From the NCBI GenBank assembly GCA_002751075.1, contig NAOQ01000803.1, positions 1 through 27,273 on the forward strand: DNA of 27,273 nucleotides. Reading direction: 5' to 3'. A program made the position numbers and the translations under genes. This document shows positions 10,188 through 19,142 of the stretch, in pieces. The notes under the pieces are model-generated. The model did no database searches, was not told the DNA's origin, and saw nothing but the letters and a program-made list of their open reading frames with translations. The stretch comes from Ichthyophonus hoferi (lineage: Eukaryota > Opisthokonta > Ichthyosporea > Ichthyophonida > Ichthyophonidae). The stretch's first letter is position 1. Each line of letters starts with the position of its first letter.

Positions 10188-10432
10188 TAAATATGAATAT
10201 AGATTCTGAGGGACGCTCACCGTTCGATTCAGAAGATAGTTAAGAAAGATAGAAGAAAAAATCTTCCATAATACTACTGTATCTCACGGTGCCCTCATAT
10301 AGCACCCAGAATACATTGTATTAGGGTACTAGTATAAGGGACGCTACGCTCACCTAATCTTAGACAACAAGTTGTCTTATTAAAGTGTATGCGCTCCGTC
10401 CCTTAAATAAGGAACTCCACTGTCCCTAGATA
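10188..10432. other. spacer with GGGACGC hairpins
   Basis: TTCTGAG-GGACGCTCACCG-TTCAGAA-like hairpin near 10202-10236, and a second GGGACGCTACGCTCACC phrase at 10338. No gene. Confidence 0.5.
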
Positions 10433-10531
10433 GTTCGAAGGTTCCTTATCTGATATATAGAACAACTATATATCACTTCCAGTCACGTATTATCATTATG
10501 ATACTTATCATAAGTAATACTGCCTTCTCAC
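10433..10531 (-). repeat. GTGA-type tandem-GA module
   Basis: Minus strand, GT-GA-GAAGG ... CCTTC-GA-AC, with GTGACTGGA inside. Its mirror at 19500-19602 has P1 AAAGG/CCTTT: one base pair changed on both sides. A variant of the four-way family lacking the CCACA and GGAGG bases. Confidence 0.75.
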
Positions 10532-10542
10532 AATTATAGTAT

Positions 10543-10567
10543 CTCATAATGCTATCGCATTATTCGC
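10543..10567 (-). repeat. minimal tandem-GA hairpin
   Basis: Minus strand, GCGA-ATAATG-CGATAG-CATTAT-GAG. Only the closing part of the four-way fold is present. The mirror at 19450-19488 has the same P1 with a larger hairpin on top. Confidence 0.7.
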
Positions 10568-10635
10568 ATACCAATAATTATTCAAGTATATACAATGGAA
10601 GTATGATTATTCATAATCATACCTATTGTGAATAC

Positions 10636-10820
10636 GCGAATTGGTTCCACAATATAAGTATAGCAGTGTCGAGCGATACTTATATGGAGGATTATGCATA
10701 AATACTATAAATGGATTATTTATTCAGATCATATCGGAAGATACTGGATAATATAATCTTATAGTATGTCATTCATAAAGCTATGTATACTAAATTAGTA
10801 ACAATAGCTCTCCAATGAGC
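10636..10820 (+). repeat. four-way-junction module 9
   Basis: GCGA-ATTGG ... CCAAT-GAGC. H1 is ATATAAGTAT-AGCAGTGTCGAGCG-ATACTTATAT, preceded by TTCCACA and followed by GGAGGATTATG. H2 is closed by ATACTATAA/TTATAGTAT. H3 is AGCTAT/ATAGCT. Its mirror is module 13. H1 shares the loop GTGTCGA with the partial module at 27186. Confidence 0.82.
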
Positions 10821-10921
10821 ATATACTAGATAATTATAGTTCCTATAATTGCCATATACCAAGGTATAAGACAGATCTAGAGACCATACCGGTCTAATAG
10901 GTACCTAGGTCCTACAATCTA

Positions 10922-11028
10922 AGATTCCTATACGCTTACTCTGAAGGGATTCAGAGCCAACCTAGAATCTAAGATACGTATACTAGCTAGTCCTTGGACT
11001 CTCGTAAGGCCTAGCCTACTTCGTATAC
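10922..11028 (+). repeat. double-hairpin module B2
   Basis: Stems AGATTC/GAATCT and GTATAC/GTATAC. Inner hairpins CTCTGAA-GGGA-TTCAGAG and CCTTGGACTCTCGTAAGG. Mirror: B5 (18081-18190). Confidence 0.85.
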
Positions 11029-11677
11029 TTGTTAAACGGACATAGGCTTCTAGCGGAACTATTAGTCCTCACTATTGACGGTATCATAGTCGTGCCGGGG
11101 CCTAAAAATTGAATACCAGGGTTCCAATTTTAGAGGCTTATCGTACGGCGAGTAAGCCAACCTCGCTCGGTTTGTTGACTAACCGTTGCACTCTTAGTCG
11201 CCTTCCTCCGCACTACGCTTAAATACGCTCCATATTGTGCGGAAACCGGCGCTAGCCGCTCGTAACCTCAATTGGGCGGCACTTCTAGGCGATGGTCACC
11301 GAATAACGATAGGATAGCTACTGTTAACAGTAGACGGTCTATCCGTCCATTATTAGGATCCCACGTGATGATCGTCGATCAGTGGTATTGAACGACACTA
11401 ACGCATCACAATAGTCACATCTCCTAGTAATGGATGGTCATCCAATGGCTACACAGGTGGTCCCGCCTATTAGCCTCACATACCATATGCGAATATGTGT
11501 ATATGACCACTAGTAGGCTACCGAGCCTTAGAGCTGTCTTTACTCTATACTATGACATAATCATCGTATCATTAGTGAATTCCTCCCCCCTTCCTAATTC
11601 ACATTATGACATAGTATAGTACGACAGGTGGAATCTGCTCGAAGGTTCCTTCCTAGTATCCTATCTTTATGATAATA
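11029..11677. other. gene-free arm, mirrored at 17420-18080
   Basis: GC-richer patch 11160-11290 (CGCACTACGC, GTGCGGAAACCGGCGCTAGC) mirrored at 17840-17960. CTAAAAATTGAA/TTCCAATTTTAG hairpin at 11102-11136. Short frames here (such as 11434-11619 and 17862-18086) have no recognisable product. Confidence 0.7.
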
Positions 11678-11786
11678 TAATATTACTTAACGACTCCTCT
11701 GAAGGGATTCAGAGCTATTCTATAATATTATATACGACTACTGGATAGGCCTTGGACTCTCGTAAGACCTCTCTTACTCAGTAGTC
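11678..11786 (+). repeat. double-hairpin module B3
   Basis: Stems TAATATTA/TAATATTA and GACTAC/GTAGTC, same loops. Followed at 11809 by GTCACTCTTCGTTGCCTTC, a phrase repeated at 14931 and 17259. Mirror: B4. Confidence 0.85.
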
Positions 11787-12560
11787 TTATCAACAAGGAT
11801 ACTACTAACAGTCACTCTTCGTTGCCTTCTCGCTACTACTTGTAAGGGATTAGCAAGCTAATCAGTACTTTTTCCTTACAAATAGTCCCGATTCCAACGT
11901 CAAGACTTCGGGGAATAGTATGATAAATACGGACTTAATGGCTACGAGCCTTCCTCGAATAAGTTCTCGTCGCCTATTCTGAGTAATTACGACAGTAATT
12001 AAGTACGTTAAGAGTCTACAACTCTCATAGCATACTCACCAATGTTCGTAACCAATACTAGTTGGATACTAGTGTCCCTGAACGGGTGTCTATGAGAGTG
12101 TGTCGTCTGTTTCATACGCTACCCTCTTAATTCTCATCTAGGGACGTTACCCTAGGAATTAAGTGAAGTCGATATACCTGCATACCATTGGTATATCATC
12201 TTCCTGATAACCGGTGCGCTACATGACAGTCTCCAGCAGACTCTCTGTGTTGTACGGTTCTATTCGCCATAGCTAGCTATTCTGAATAGGACTCTCAACC
12301 TCCTGGGGGCGAGTGGGGAACCCGGTTTATCGAGTCTGTTAAAATACGCAATTGATAAATCAATTAAGTCTTAAGACTCAGATGAGAACACTGGAGTCTT
12401 AATCCTGATCCATATTCTCTGGTCCATCCCATACTAGTATGGCCTGTAGGATAGGAGAATAGTGTAACTCCAGGGATTCTCAATTCCCTGAATGAGTGAT
12501 CATCTTCTATGATCTTAATACTCATTCCTTCCTCGAGGGGCGATTGGAAATTATCCTAAT
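11787..12560. other. gene-free inner left arm
   Basis: Mirrored at about 16830-17280 (GGACTTAATGGCTACGAG at 11931; GGGTGTCTATGAGAGTGTG at 12084; CTGATAACCG at 12206). No gene. The hairpin-rich 12380-12560 part has weak or no mirror. Confidence 0.7.
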
Positions 12561-12587
12561 TTCTGATCCCTCGTTATAATCTTATAT

Positions 12588-12720
12588 CATTGCTAACTCC
12601 ATTAGCCATACCCCCTTGATGGGTAATATTCCATGAATATCACCATCTCTAATATTGGTGGTATGGAGAAAATTCCACCTTATGGGTAATGTGGAATGAA
12701 ATGGAATGTTAGCAAACATC
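12588..12720. repeat. long hairpin with internal near-repeat
   Basis: TTGCTAAC (12589-12596) pairs with GTTAGCAA. Inside, ATGGGTAATATTCCATGAAT and ATGGGTAATGTGGAATGAA look like two versions of one short unit. The minus frame across it (12582-12809) shows no known domain. Confidence 0.6.
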
Positions 12721-12829
12721 GGAGATATAAGATTACTCGAAATCTTCTCAAATAGGTATCTATACTTGTAACAAGTAATACCTGAGACTAAATACACAAA
12801 TTTAGTCATAGTATCCTAATAGATACCGC

Positions 12830-13256
12830 TTTTACAAAGCTTCTAATTTAGCGAGTCACCTGTAACAGTGCCTACGACTATATAAATCCCCCCTGGTATT
12901 TAGTATAGCCTCTGCGTAACTGTGGCGTTACTCCAATCTTCTAGATCTGGACCGCAGATAGGGTGATAAGTCAGTAACTTTGTCGCCCAGGTTGGACGAA
13001 GAGAGAACTTTACACTCCTTCTCGATTCTCAGCTCTTATTACACTAATAATAAGATACAATCCTTCTGCGCTGTTTTGCTGCCAAGCGCATTCGCTCGCC
13101 TTACCATTCCCACTAAGGCCTCGTCATGCGTTCTGCAAAGCCTAGACGCCGTTAATACTGTGTCTCGTTGAGATCGGTCTCCTCTTGACCGTCACTAGAA
13201 GCTCATTCCTTCATCTCGCCATCGAAGGCTCGCTCCCTGGTACATCGCTCGAACTC
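12830..13256. other. gene-free inner left arm up to the gap
   Basis: Holds another C6 hairpin (12888-12893, loop ATCCCCCCTGG). From 13060 on it is the diverged mirror of 15950-16150. Somewhat richer in G+C. No gene found in either code. Confidence 0.65.
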
Positions 13257-13821
13257 NNNNNNNNNNNNNNNNNNNNNNNNNNNNNNNNNNNNNNNNNNNN
13301 NNNNNNNNNNNNNNNNNNNNNNNNNNNNNNNNNNNNNNNNNNNNNNNNNNNNNNNNNNNNNNNNNNNNNNNNNNNNNNNNNNNNNNNNNNNNNNNNNNNN
13401 NNNNNNNNNNNNNNNNNNNNNNNNNNNNNNNNNNNNNNNNNNNNNNNNNNNNNNNNNNNNNNNNNNNNNNNNNNNNNNNNNNNNNNNNNNNNNNNNNNNN
13501 NNNNNNNNNNNNNNNNNNNNNNNNNNNNNNNNNNNNNNNNNNNNNNNNNNNNNNNNNNNNNNNNNNNNNNNNNNNNNNNNNNNNNNNNNNNNNNNNNNNN
13601 NNNNNNNNNNNNNNNNNNNNNNNNNNNNNNNNNNNNNNNNNNNNNNNNNNNNNNNNNNNNNNNNNNNNNNNNNNNNNNNNNNNNNNNNNNNNNNNNNNNN
13701 NNNNNNNNNNNNNNNNNNNNNNNNNNNNNNNNNNNNNNNNNNNNNNNNNNNNNNNNNNNNNNNNNNNNNNNNNNNNNNNNNNNNNNNNNNNNNNNNNNNN
13801 NNNNNNNNNNNNNNNNNNNNN
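13257..13821. other. assembly gap (565 N)
   Basis: Unknown bases. The sequence just left of the gap (13060-13256) is still recognisably the reverse complement of right-arm sequence near 15950-16150, for example GAGACACAG followed by GGCG on the matching strand. The gap therefore most likely lies inside the left arm, opposite about 15400-15950, and may hold a mirror of the four-way module at 15507-15623. The real size may not be 565. Open frames running through it are meaningless. Confidence 0.98.
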
Positions 13822-13844
13822 GAGTGTATCAAGTGATACATCAA

Positions 13845-13926
13845 TTTTAGATAATGTGTCACCAAATGTGCACGCTTATCCATACTTGTACGACATAAGC
13901 GTGCGCGCATTTGTGACCATCTAAAA
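13845..13926. repeat. long imperfect hairpin downstream of atp6
   Basis: Outer stem TTTTAGAT/ATCTAAAA, middle GTCAC/GTGAC, and inner ACGCTTAT/ATAAGCGT flanked by alternating G/C-rich bases, with a 15-nt loop. A small separate hairpin TGTATC-AAGT-GATACA lies at 13825-13840 beside the gap. The open frames through here are side effects of the hairpin and the Ns. Possible atp6 transcript end or spacer. Confidence 0.7.
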
Positions 13927-13989
13927 ATGATCACATGTAATGTATATATATAAAAAATGCTCCACAACCTGTTGGGTGCATCCTTATGA

Positions 13990-14031
13990 CCACAGGTCTC
14001 GAGGCGAGGTTGTTTATCAAGCTCGCTGTGG
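13990..14031 (-). promoter_or_regulatory. hairpin directly after the atp6 stop codon
   Basis: CCACA/TGTGG and GCGAG/CTCGC form a two-step stem around a 13-nt loop holding TTTATCAA. It begins one base past the atp6 TAA, a position typical of mitochondrial 3'-end processing signals. The same GAG-TTTGTTTATCAA-CTC arrangement recurs at about 26324-26354, so it may be a repeated element used as a 3' end. The role is inferred from position. Confidence 0.55.
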
Positions 14032-14032
14032 G

Positions 14033-14722
14033 TTAATGTAAATCTTCGCTATCATAGATAACGAATAGCATCATAAAGACATAGGCTTGTATGATACATA
14101 TGAAGAGTTCCATTAAAACGATAATTGCTACTGCAAGGCATATCGCTATATTACTAAGGATAGTAATCGATATTGCCGAACTAATAGTAGCAAGTACCAT
14201 GTGTCCGGCTAACGTATTTATAGCTAGCCGGCCTCCTAAGGACAGCGATTTGATGAATCAACCGGTAACTTCTACCGGGAATACTAACAGAGCTACTGCT
14301 ATATTAGTATTCTGCGGTATGAATATAGAAAGAAAATATGTTTTATGCTTTCTAATTAGCTTCAGCGTTACTGCCATTATTATGCTCATAGATCATAATA
14401 AGCAGACAGCAATGTGTGAAGTAATGCTGAAGCTATAAGGTATGATAGAAAACATATTTATCATCATAATTCCTATCATCGTGCCTATAGCGAGGATCTT
14501 GTTATCCTTGGATGCTCCAATAGTAACAAGAGACTCGCTTAAACCATTTCATAACAATATTAGTATTGTTGTAGGAAGGTTAGGCACGATGTACCTTTTA
14601 AATGATATCAATTTATACATGTATAAAGTGATTAGTACTATAAAGGTTATAGTAATTTGAGATATAGATAGTGGAACCAGTAGCTCCACTATTGCGAAAC
14701 TTTCAAATTGTGAATGTACCAT
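14033..14722 (-). CDS. atp6: ATP synthase F0 subunit a (ATP6), mitochondrial code
   Basis: Membrane subunit a of the mitochondrial ATP synthase, which forms the proton half-channels against the c-ring in the inner membrane. Read on the minus strand with TGA as Trp, an open frame of 229 residues runs from the ATG at 14722-14720 to TAA at 14035-14033; an in-frame TAG lies two codons upstream, so this is the only ATG start. Family landmarks: IIPYSFSITSH (residues 93-103), the proton-channel block SLGGRLAINTLAGH (161-174) with the essential Arg at 165, the late helix IIQAYVF (210-216) with its conserved Gln 212, and the C-terminus DLH. Roughly five or six hydrophobic helices are visible. Trp 58, 110 and 155 are all encoded by TGA and no TGG is used, so the mitochondrial code is needed. 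The usual LRLFAN is GRLAIN here, so the protein is diverged. No intron is seen. Length is slightly short of the usual 240-260. A hairpin flanks each end. The identification is firm; the host lineage is not. Confidence 0.95.
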
Positions 14723-14738
14723 TAACTATTTGTAAGTA

Positions 14739-14767
14739 TACTACCCATTGTATTTACAATAGTAGTA
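14739..14767 (-). promoter_or_regulatory. hairpin just upstream of the atp6 start
   Basis: Perfect two-step hairpin: TACTAC pairs with GTAGTA and ATTGT with ACAAT around an ATTT loop, with a small bulge between. It ends 16 nt before the atp6 ATG, in the 5' leader. It could be a processing or translation-control structure or part of the surrounding hairpin landscape; the sequence does not decide. Confidence 0.55.
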
Positions 14768-14770
14768 TTA

Positions 14771-14827
14771 GCTCAAAGAGGTAGCATACTAACTATATTA
14801 GTATTTACCGATATTCTTCCTTCTCGC
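14771..14827 (-). repeat. tandem-GA module 10 (short form)
   Basis: Minus strand, GCGA-GAAG ... CTTT-GAGC, with hairpin ATACTAA-TATAG-TTAGTAT. Resembles module 7 in its TAGYATACCTCTTTGAGC end. It lies 49 nt upstream of the atp6 start, so it would be on the atp6 precursor transcript if that strand is transcribed through. Confidence 0.6.
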
Positions 14828-14876
14828 CATTATATAAGTATAAGTCACTAAAGGACTTATATTTATTTACAGCGGA

Positions 14877-14950
14877 CGCTCCAAGGTTCGTATCACTCAT
14901 ACATAAATATTTATTGTTGATTGACTCTCACTCTTCGTTGCCTTGGAGCG
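14877..14950. repeat. perfect 10-bp stem with large loop
   Basis: CGCTCCAAGG pairs with CCTTGGAGCG across about 53 nt. The loop carries TGACTCTCACTCTTCGTTG, the phrase also found at 11809 and, reversed, at 17259. No gene in 14828-15110. Confidence 0.7.
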
Positions 14951-15188
14951 AATGTTAAAGGCTATTATGAACCCATATGACAATATGGCTTCATAATAAG
15001 CCTGTTATTTATTTAAATCATTAGATTTAGTCCCCTAAATCATGATTCATAAATAGTTATAACATTCTTATAACACACATTATAAGAATTATAACTATAT
15101 TAAGGAGACTAGTTACTAGTCGTCACCATTTAGAACCCGGACATATCAATATGCCAGGGGGTCAAATAAGTTATGCCGGAGTCTCACC

Positions 15189-15271
15189 TCGTGCAACTGG
15201 ATGAGGCGCGGTAGACTATGAAGTATGGACATAGTCCTGGGCACCCTGAAATAGACGTTGTGTGACCTGCC
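15189..15271 (+). repeat. F hairpin, third copy
   Basis: CGTGCAAC with GTTGTGTG; inner GACTATG-AAGTATGGA-CATAGTC. Keeps GCGGTAG and GACCTGCC, matching CACGGTAG and GGCCCGCC of the left copy. Part of a longer third copy (about 15110-15623) in the same orientation as 8040-8532. Confidence 0.7.
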
Positions 15272-15506
15272 TTACACTATCTACTAGAATGAAGTAGTTC
15301 ATTCACTATGGTAGTGTAACGATAACACGTTATACTCACCTATTAGGTATGTACAACTTGTTGGACCGAGTATGCCATATAACATGTGTACAGGTTTTCA
15401 GCTCTACCGAACTTAAAGACTACCAACCATGTTACATTTTCTCGCTTTTCAAAAAGGCGGGTGATTATGGATCCTATAGACATATAGGTTCCATAATCAC
15501 CACACT

Positions 15507-15623
15507 TATAACCGAAAAGGATCCAAAGTCTTAAATGACGACGGACTATGATAATAAACTATTAATAGTATTATTATACATAGACTATTAACTACTTGTA
15601 GTAATAGTCTCCTTTGAGTTATA
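15507..15623 (+). repeat. four-way-junction module 11
   Basis: Outer helix TATAAC/GTTATA, GA/GA, P1 AAAGG/CCTTT. H1 is AGTC...GACT. H2 is ATAATAAACTA-TTAA-TAGTATTATTAT. H3 is GACTATT-AACTACTTGTAGT-AATAGTC. Nearly perfect pairing throughout. Its mirror would be in the assembly gap. Confidence 0.85.
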
Positions 15624-17299
15624 TATATAATAAAAACCATCACTGCGTGAGGTAACCCAATTATGCTAGACGCCAGTGCAGCAATAGTATCCTGTCCTAT
15701 TAATAGCACCGGATTAGTAATTAGTTACTAAGTTCTGGAGAACTATCAGTATTCCACTACTTGTAGTAGGATTATGGATAAGTTCTTGCCAGAGCTTCTT
15801 TTGCTGTATTCGCAATATTTACCTCTGGATAGGTAAATTAAAAAGTATTCGATGATACTTTTTATGATATGATAATGATCATATCAATTTCGAAACGATA
15901 CTCCTTTAAATATATCCTATATAGGAGTAAGCAAATGAACGTAGTGCCCATCGTGTAACGCCGAAGTACCGGGGAGGGGGGTGCGATGGTGAAGAAATTA
16001 GTAGCTGGAGCGTCAAGGGGCGGTCGAATGTAAACCGCTTTACGTGAGACACAGAAACTGGCGATTCAATTTTTAGATCCTAGAAGAAGGCGAAGCTTGG
16101 GGATAAGTTCGTGCCGACTAGGCGATTAAAAATAATGGTGAAAGCGTAGCGGTGGTATTCGAGTAGAGTCGAGAATAGCAACATAATTTATGATGATGAG
16201 TTTTTATTCTCTCTCTTCGATGTACCAGATCGACCAAGTCACTGCTAACACTCACCTCTGTGGTCCAGACCGAGCAGGTTGGAGTGACGCTATAGTAGAC
16301 ATATATACTATGTTGAGGCCTGGGGGACTCTAATAGATATGTCACTATTCTGGTGACTCTTAATAATAGCAGCTACTACAAGCGAAACCTCTAAGAGGAG
16401 CAGGACCAAATCCGGAGTTTTGGTCGTCCACGACTACTAAGATATTAGTAGAGGTTTCTATTATAAGAAATTATATCTTGTCTGCGGAGCCGTACAAACA
16501 TATAATCAATTTATGTGGTAATAAATTGCATGGCCCGCTATGCCATATGTTTCCACGAGGCATCTCCTGGCTAGTTATCAATAAGAGAACTAGGGAGACC
16601 TTGGGCGATATATGTGAAGCATGGCACCCTGTACTAGGTTTTCCTATCCTACGACTGTCTTTAGGGACAGGTGGACCAGAAAAGCGCTATAAGGTACCAT
16701 GTACCTTGGATACTAGTATCCGCGTACTCTCCTATTCTAATAACCGACGCCCCACTCGCCCAAACTAGGTTAGTAGGATACCCTGCATGCAGGGAACTTG
16801 TACTTATCACTAGGATGCTGACGTAGCATCGATACGTAATACAAGTTTTACGGTTATCAAGAAGAAGGATAGCTCGCCGGTAGTAGAGCTAGATGAACTT
16901 CACTTGATACCTATGGTAACGTCCATAGTTAGTATCAAGAGGAAAATGAAGTATGAAGTACTAAGGATACGTCACACTTTCATAGATACCCTCGAGGATA
17001 TGAATACCTCTGTGTATGAACAGTCCTTACCACAGTAAGGATACTATGAAAGTTGTATTCTAGTAATGTACTAAAAATACGTCGTAATACCATTTCTATA
17101 GGCAAAGGTCATTTATCGACTTCGTTAAATGGCCCAGAAGCCTCGTAGCCATTAAGTCCGTACTTATCATATCATTCCCCGAAGTTAAGAATGAATGTAT
17201 ACTTGCACTTATTGTAATGAAAAAAGTACTGATGAGCTGTGCGAATCCATTACAATAGTTGCGAGAAGGCAACGAAGAGTGACTGGTAGTACCTTATAA
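15624..17299. other. gene-free inner right arm
   Basis: Hairpins include GTTCTGGAGAAC-type and CCATCG/CGATGG (15948-15988), CGGT/ACCG near 16022, and GGCGATT...AATCGCC between 16060 and 16130. A 96-codon frame at 16478-16768 shows no known domain. It contains GCATGGCCCGC, shared with the F hairpin. Mirrors 11800-13256. Confidence 0.65.
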
Positions 17300-17410
17300 G
17301 GCTATGGAGTAAGATAGGTCTTACGCGAGTCCAAGGCCTATCCAATAGCCGTATATAATATTTTAAGTTAGCTCTGAATCCCTTCAGAGGAAGTGTATAG
17401 AAATATTATA
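17300..17410 (-). repeat. double-hairpin module B4
   Basis: Mirror of B3. Stems (plus-strand reading) GGCTAT/ATAGCC and TATAATATT/AATATTATA. The loops CTCTGAATCCCTTCAGAG and TTACGCGAGTCCAAG are the complement of the family consensus. Confidence 0.83.
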
Positions 17411-18080
17411 TTATAAAAGGTACCAAGGAACCTTCGAGCTAGTATACAGAAATATCGTGTATCTATATATTTCTAATGTGAATTAGGAAGATTTGGGTGA
17501 ATTCACTAATGAATCATCAAATTAGGAATATATAGATATGGATAGATATCTCTAATAACAAGGTAGACTACTAGAAGCGAAGCGCTATATACACATATTC
17601 GCATATGGTATATAAGGCTATAGTCGGGACCTTCTGTGTAGCCATTGGATGACCATCCTATTATAGTCGACATGTCTACCAATGATGCGGGAGTGTCAAT
17701 TGGTACCATTTACGGTCGACGCTCTCACGTGTGATTCAAATGAGGCGACATTAGAACCGGTAACTACTGGTAGTTACTAATGTAACGGTATTTGATGAAA
17801 CATCGTCTTGGAGTGTTCCCCATTTGAAGTTAGGAGCGGCTAGCGCCGGTTTCCGCACAACATGGAGCGTATGAACAGCGAAGTGCGGAGGAAGGCGACT
17901 TACGTCCAGAAGTCCTTAGTCAACAAACCGAGCGACGGCGGCGTACTGCTTAACAGGCAGCCTCTGGAATCGGAACCCTGGTATTCGATTACTAGCCCCA
18001 TAACACGACATCTGGCACCGCCAATCGTACTGATCTATACCGAGGGTCGTGGGCTTCCTAAAGCGAATCCCTCTTATAAA
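17411..18080. other. gene-free right arm
   Basis: Mirror of 11030-11670. Frames at 17506-17709 and 17862-18086 carry no recognisable domain. GCGCCGGTTTCCGCAC at 17845 matches the left arm closely. Confidence 0.65.
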
Positions 18081-18190
18081 GTTTAGGATCAGAGATAGTC
18101 TTACGCGAGTCCAAGGCTAGATCCCTAAACGTATCTAGTAATTTAAGTTAGCTCTGAATCCCTTCATAGTAAGTGTATAGAATTACTAGA
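18081..18190 (-). repeat. double-hairpin module B5
   Basis: Mirror of B2. Stems GTTTAGG/CCTAAAC and TCTAGTAATT/AATTACTAGA. The inner first hairpin is slightly weakened (CTCTGAATCCCTTCATAG). Confidence 0.83.
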
Positions 18191-18480
18191 TTTCAAGGTA
18201 TGAGGAACTCTTAGACCCGTGAAGAAATTGCCAGATTTCTCTCTAAAGGTAGAGAGTATCGATCGAGGAACTAGATTGTTGAGAAATATCCTTCGTAGAC
18301 ACTCTTGTTATGAGATATTATTAAAGATCTAGAATTGCTAGATCTAGAACAAGTATTAGATATACTCGATAATATAGAAGATATTATGTACACTAGGCTT
18401 ATACTGCCTACGCGTGAGTATATGTACTATCACTAGCATACCATAAGCAATAACTACTTATTGAGGTAGGTATACTAGGG

Positions 18481-18553
18481 GCAGGCCGTACAACGCTATC
18501 AATGAGTGCCATATGACATTGATACCTACCGTGGCCTAGACCATTGCATGTGG
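18481..18553 (-). repeat. F hairpin, right copy
   Basis: Minus strand ATGCAATGG, CACGGTAGGTATCAATG, ATTGATAGCGTTGTACGGCC. Pairing is kept with changed bases relative to 8133-8207. It stands in the relocated block. Confidence 0.75.
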
Positions 18554-18772
18554 TAGTCCTTCGACATTATTAATTACTCCCCCAATAATATTGACAATAT
18601 TTATGGGGTGTTAATGGTGGCGACTAATGCTTAGTCTTGGTGTTAATGATTATTATAAACAATAATAATTGTTATAAATCGAGATCCGGGTCGTAATCTA
18701 TCGATTTTAGAAATACTCTATGGTATATCGTAACTATCATAGGGAGTCTTAGACGACCTATGTTGTATAGGT

Positions 18773-18898
18773 GCGATAATGCTCCAAAGAAGCTGCTTGC
18801 ATGGTTTGGAGGATTATGAATATGATTACTGAGGTGCTCAGTATGAATATCATAAATTTATAACTAATATATGATTAGTATATAAATGACATTAGAGC
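18773..18898 (+). repeat. four-way-junction module 12
   Basis: Outer TGTATAG/CTATACA, P1 TAATG/CATTA. H1 follows CTCCA and ends TGGAGGATTATG. H2 contains ACTGAG-GTG-CTCAGT and ends CATAAAT. H3 is TTATA-ACTAATATATGATTAGT-ATATAA. Partner of module 7, whose P1 is AAAG/CTTT. Confidence 0.82.
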
Positions 18899-18973
18899 TA
18901 TACAATGTTACTACTATACATTATCATACTTTTATGGATAAGTAAAAGTAATTCTCAATAATTTATAACTCAC

Positions 18974-19142
18974 GAGGTGTGTTCAGGAATGAGGGCCTTT
19001 AACACCGACATGAGGCATAAATATAATACACGAACCACGTTCAGGAATGAGGGCCTTGAGTGGTGACATGTTGTTATGTAATTATTGATAATTACTATTA
19101 GAATATTCGTATGGGAGATTCGTCGTATTAAGGAATGAGGGC
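18974..19142 (-). repeat. three conserved-loop D hairpins, right copy
   Basis: GTTCAGGAATGAGGGCC at 18981-18997 and 19039-19055, and AAGGAATGAGGGC at 19130-19142. Stems: GGTGT/ACACC, ACCAC/GTGGT and TATTA/TAATA. Same order and spacing as D1-D3 on the left, reversed. Confidence 0.8.

Larger units (their letters stand above)
1..13256 (+). repeat. left arm of giant imperfect inverted repeat
   Basis: Arm of about 13 kb whose reverse complement is found, in the same order, in the right arm. Anchors (left with right): 474 with 27186, 2147-2176 with 25902-25931, 3448 with 24698, 5744-5779 with 23351-23386, 6272-6306 with 22856-22890, 8701 with 21120, 9945-9995 with 19848-19898, 11931 with 17159, and about 13185 with 16020. 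Outside short identical islands the arms are strongly diverged with many small indels. The left arm carries about 1 kb extra between 2350 and 5740 and a block of about 750 bp at 7630-8270 placed differently on the right. The arm continues beyond base 1. Confidence 0.95.

Noticed and set aside
12980-13005. TTTGTCGCCCAGGTTGGA resembling reversed primate Alu
   Set aside because: Only about 18 bases match. The surrounding sequence is mitochondrial-type arm DNA with a right-arm counterpart.
13185-13967. Long open frames on both strands at the gap
   Set aside because: They are open only because N codons are not stops. The real bases at the edges fall in hairpins and diverged arm sequence.
14091-14660. 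Two adjacent plus-strand open frames (115 and 72 codons), in the same frame and separated by one stop
   Set aside because: They lie antisense to atp6, which has family motifs and mitochondrial codons. The plus frames have no recognisable domain.
16484-16500. GGAGCCGTAC resembling group II intron domain V
   Set aside because: The complementary half and catalytic bulge are absent, and there is no exon context.
16478-16768. 96-codon open frame
   Set aside because: No recognisable domain, includes a phrase shared with the F hairpin, and lies in mirrored structured arm sequence.
17227-17251. CTGATGAG resembling a hammerhead ribozyme core
   Set aside because: No GAAA partner and no stem II. The mirror copy reads CTGATTAGC and forms a simple hairpin.
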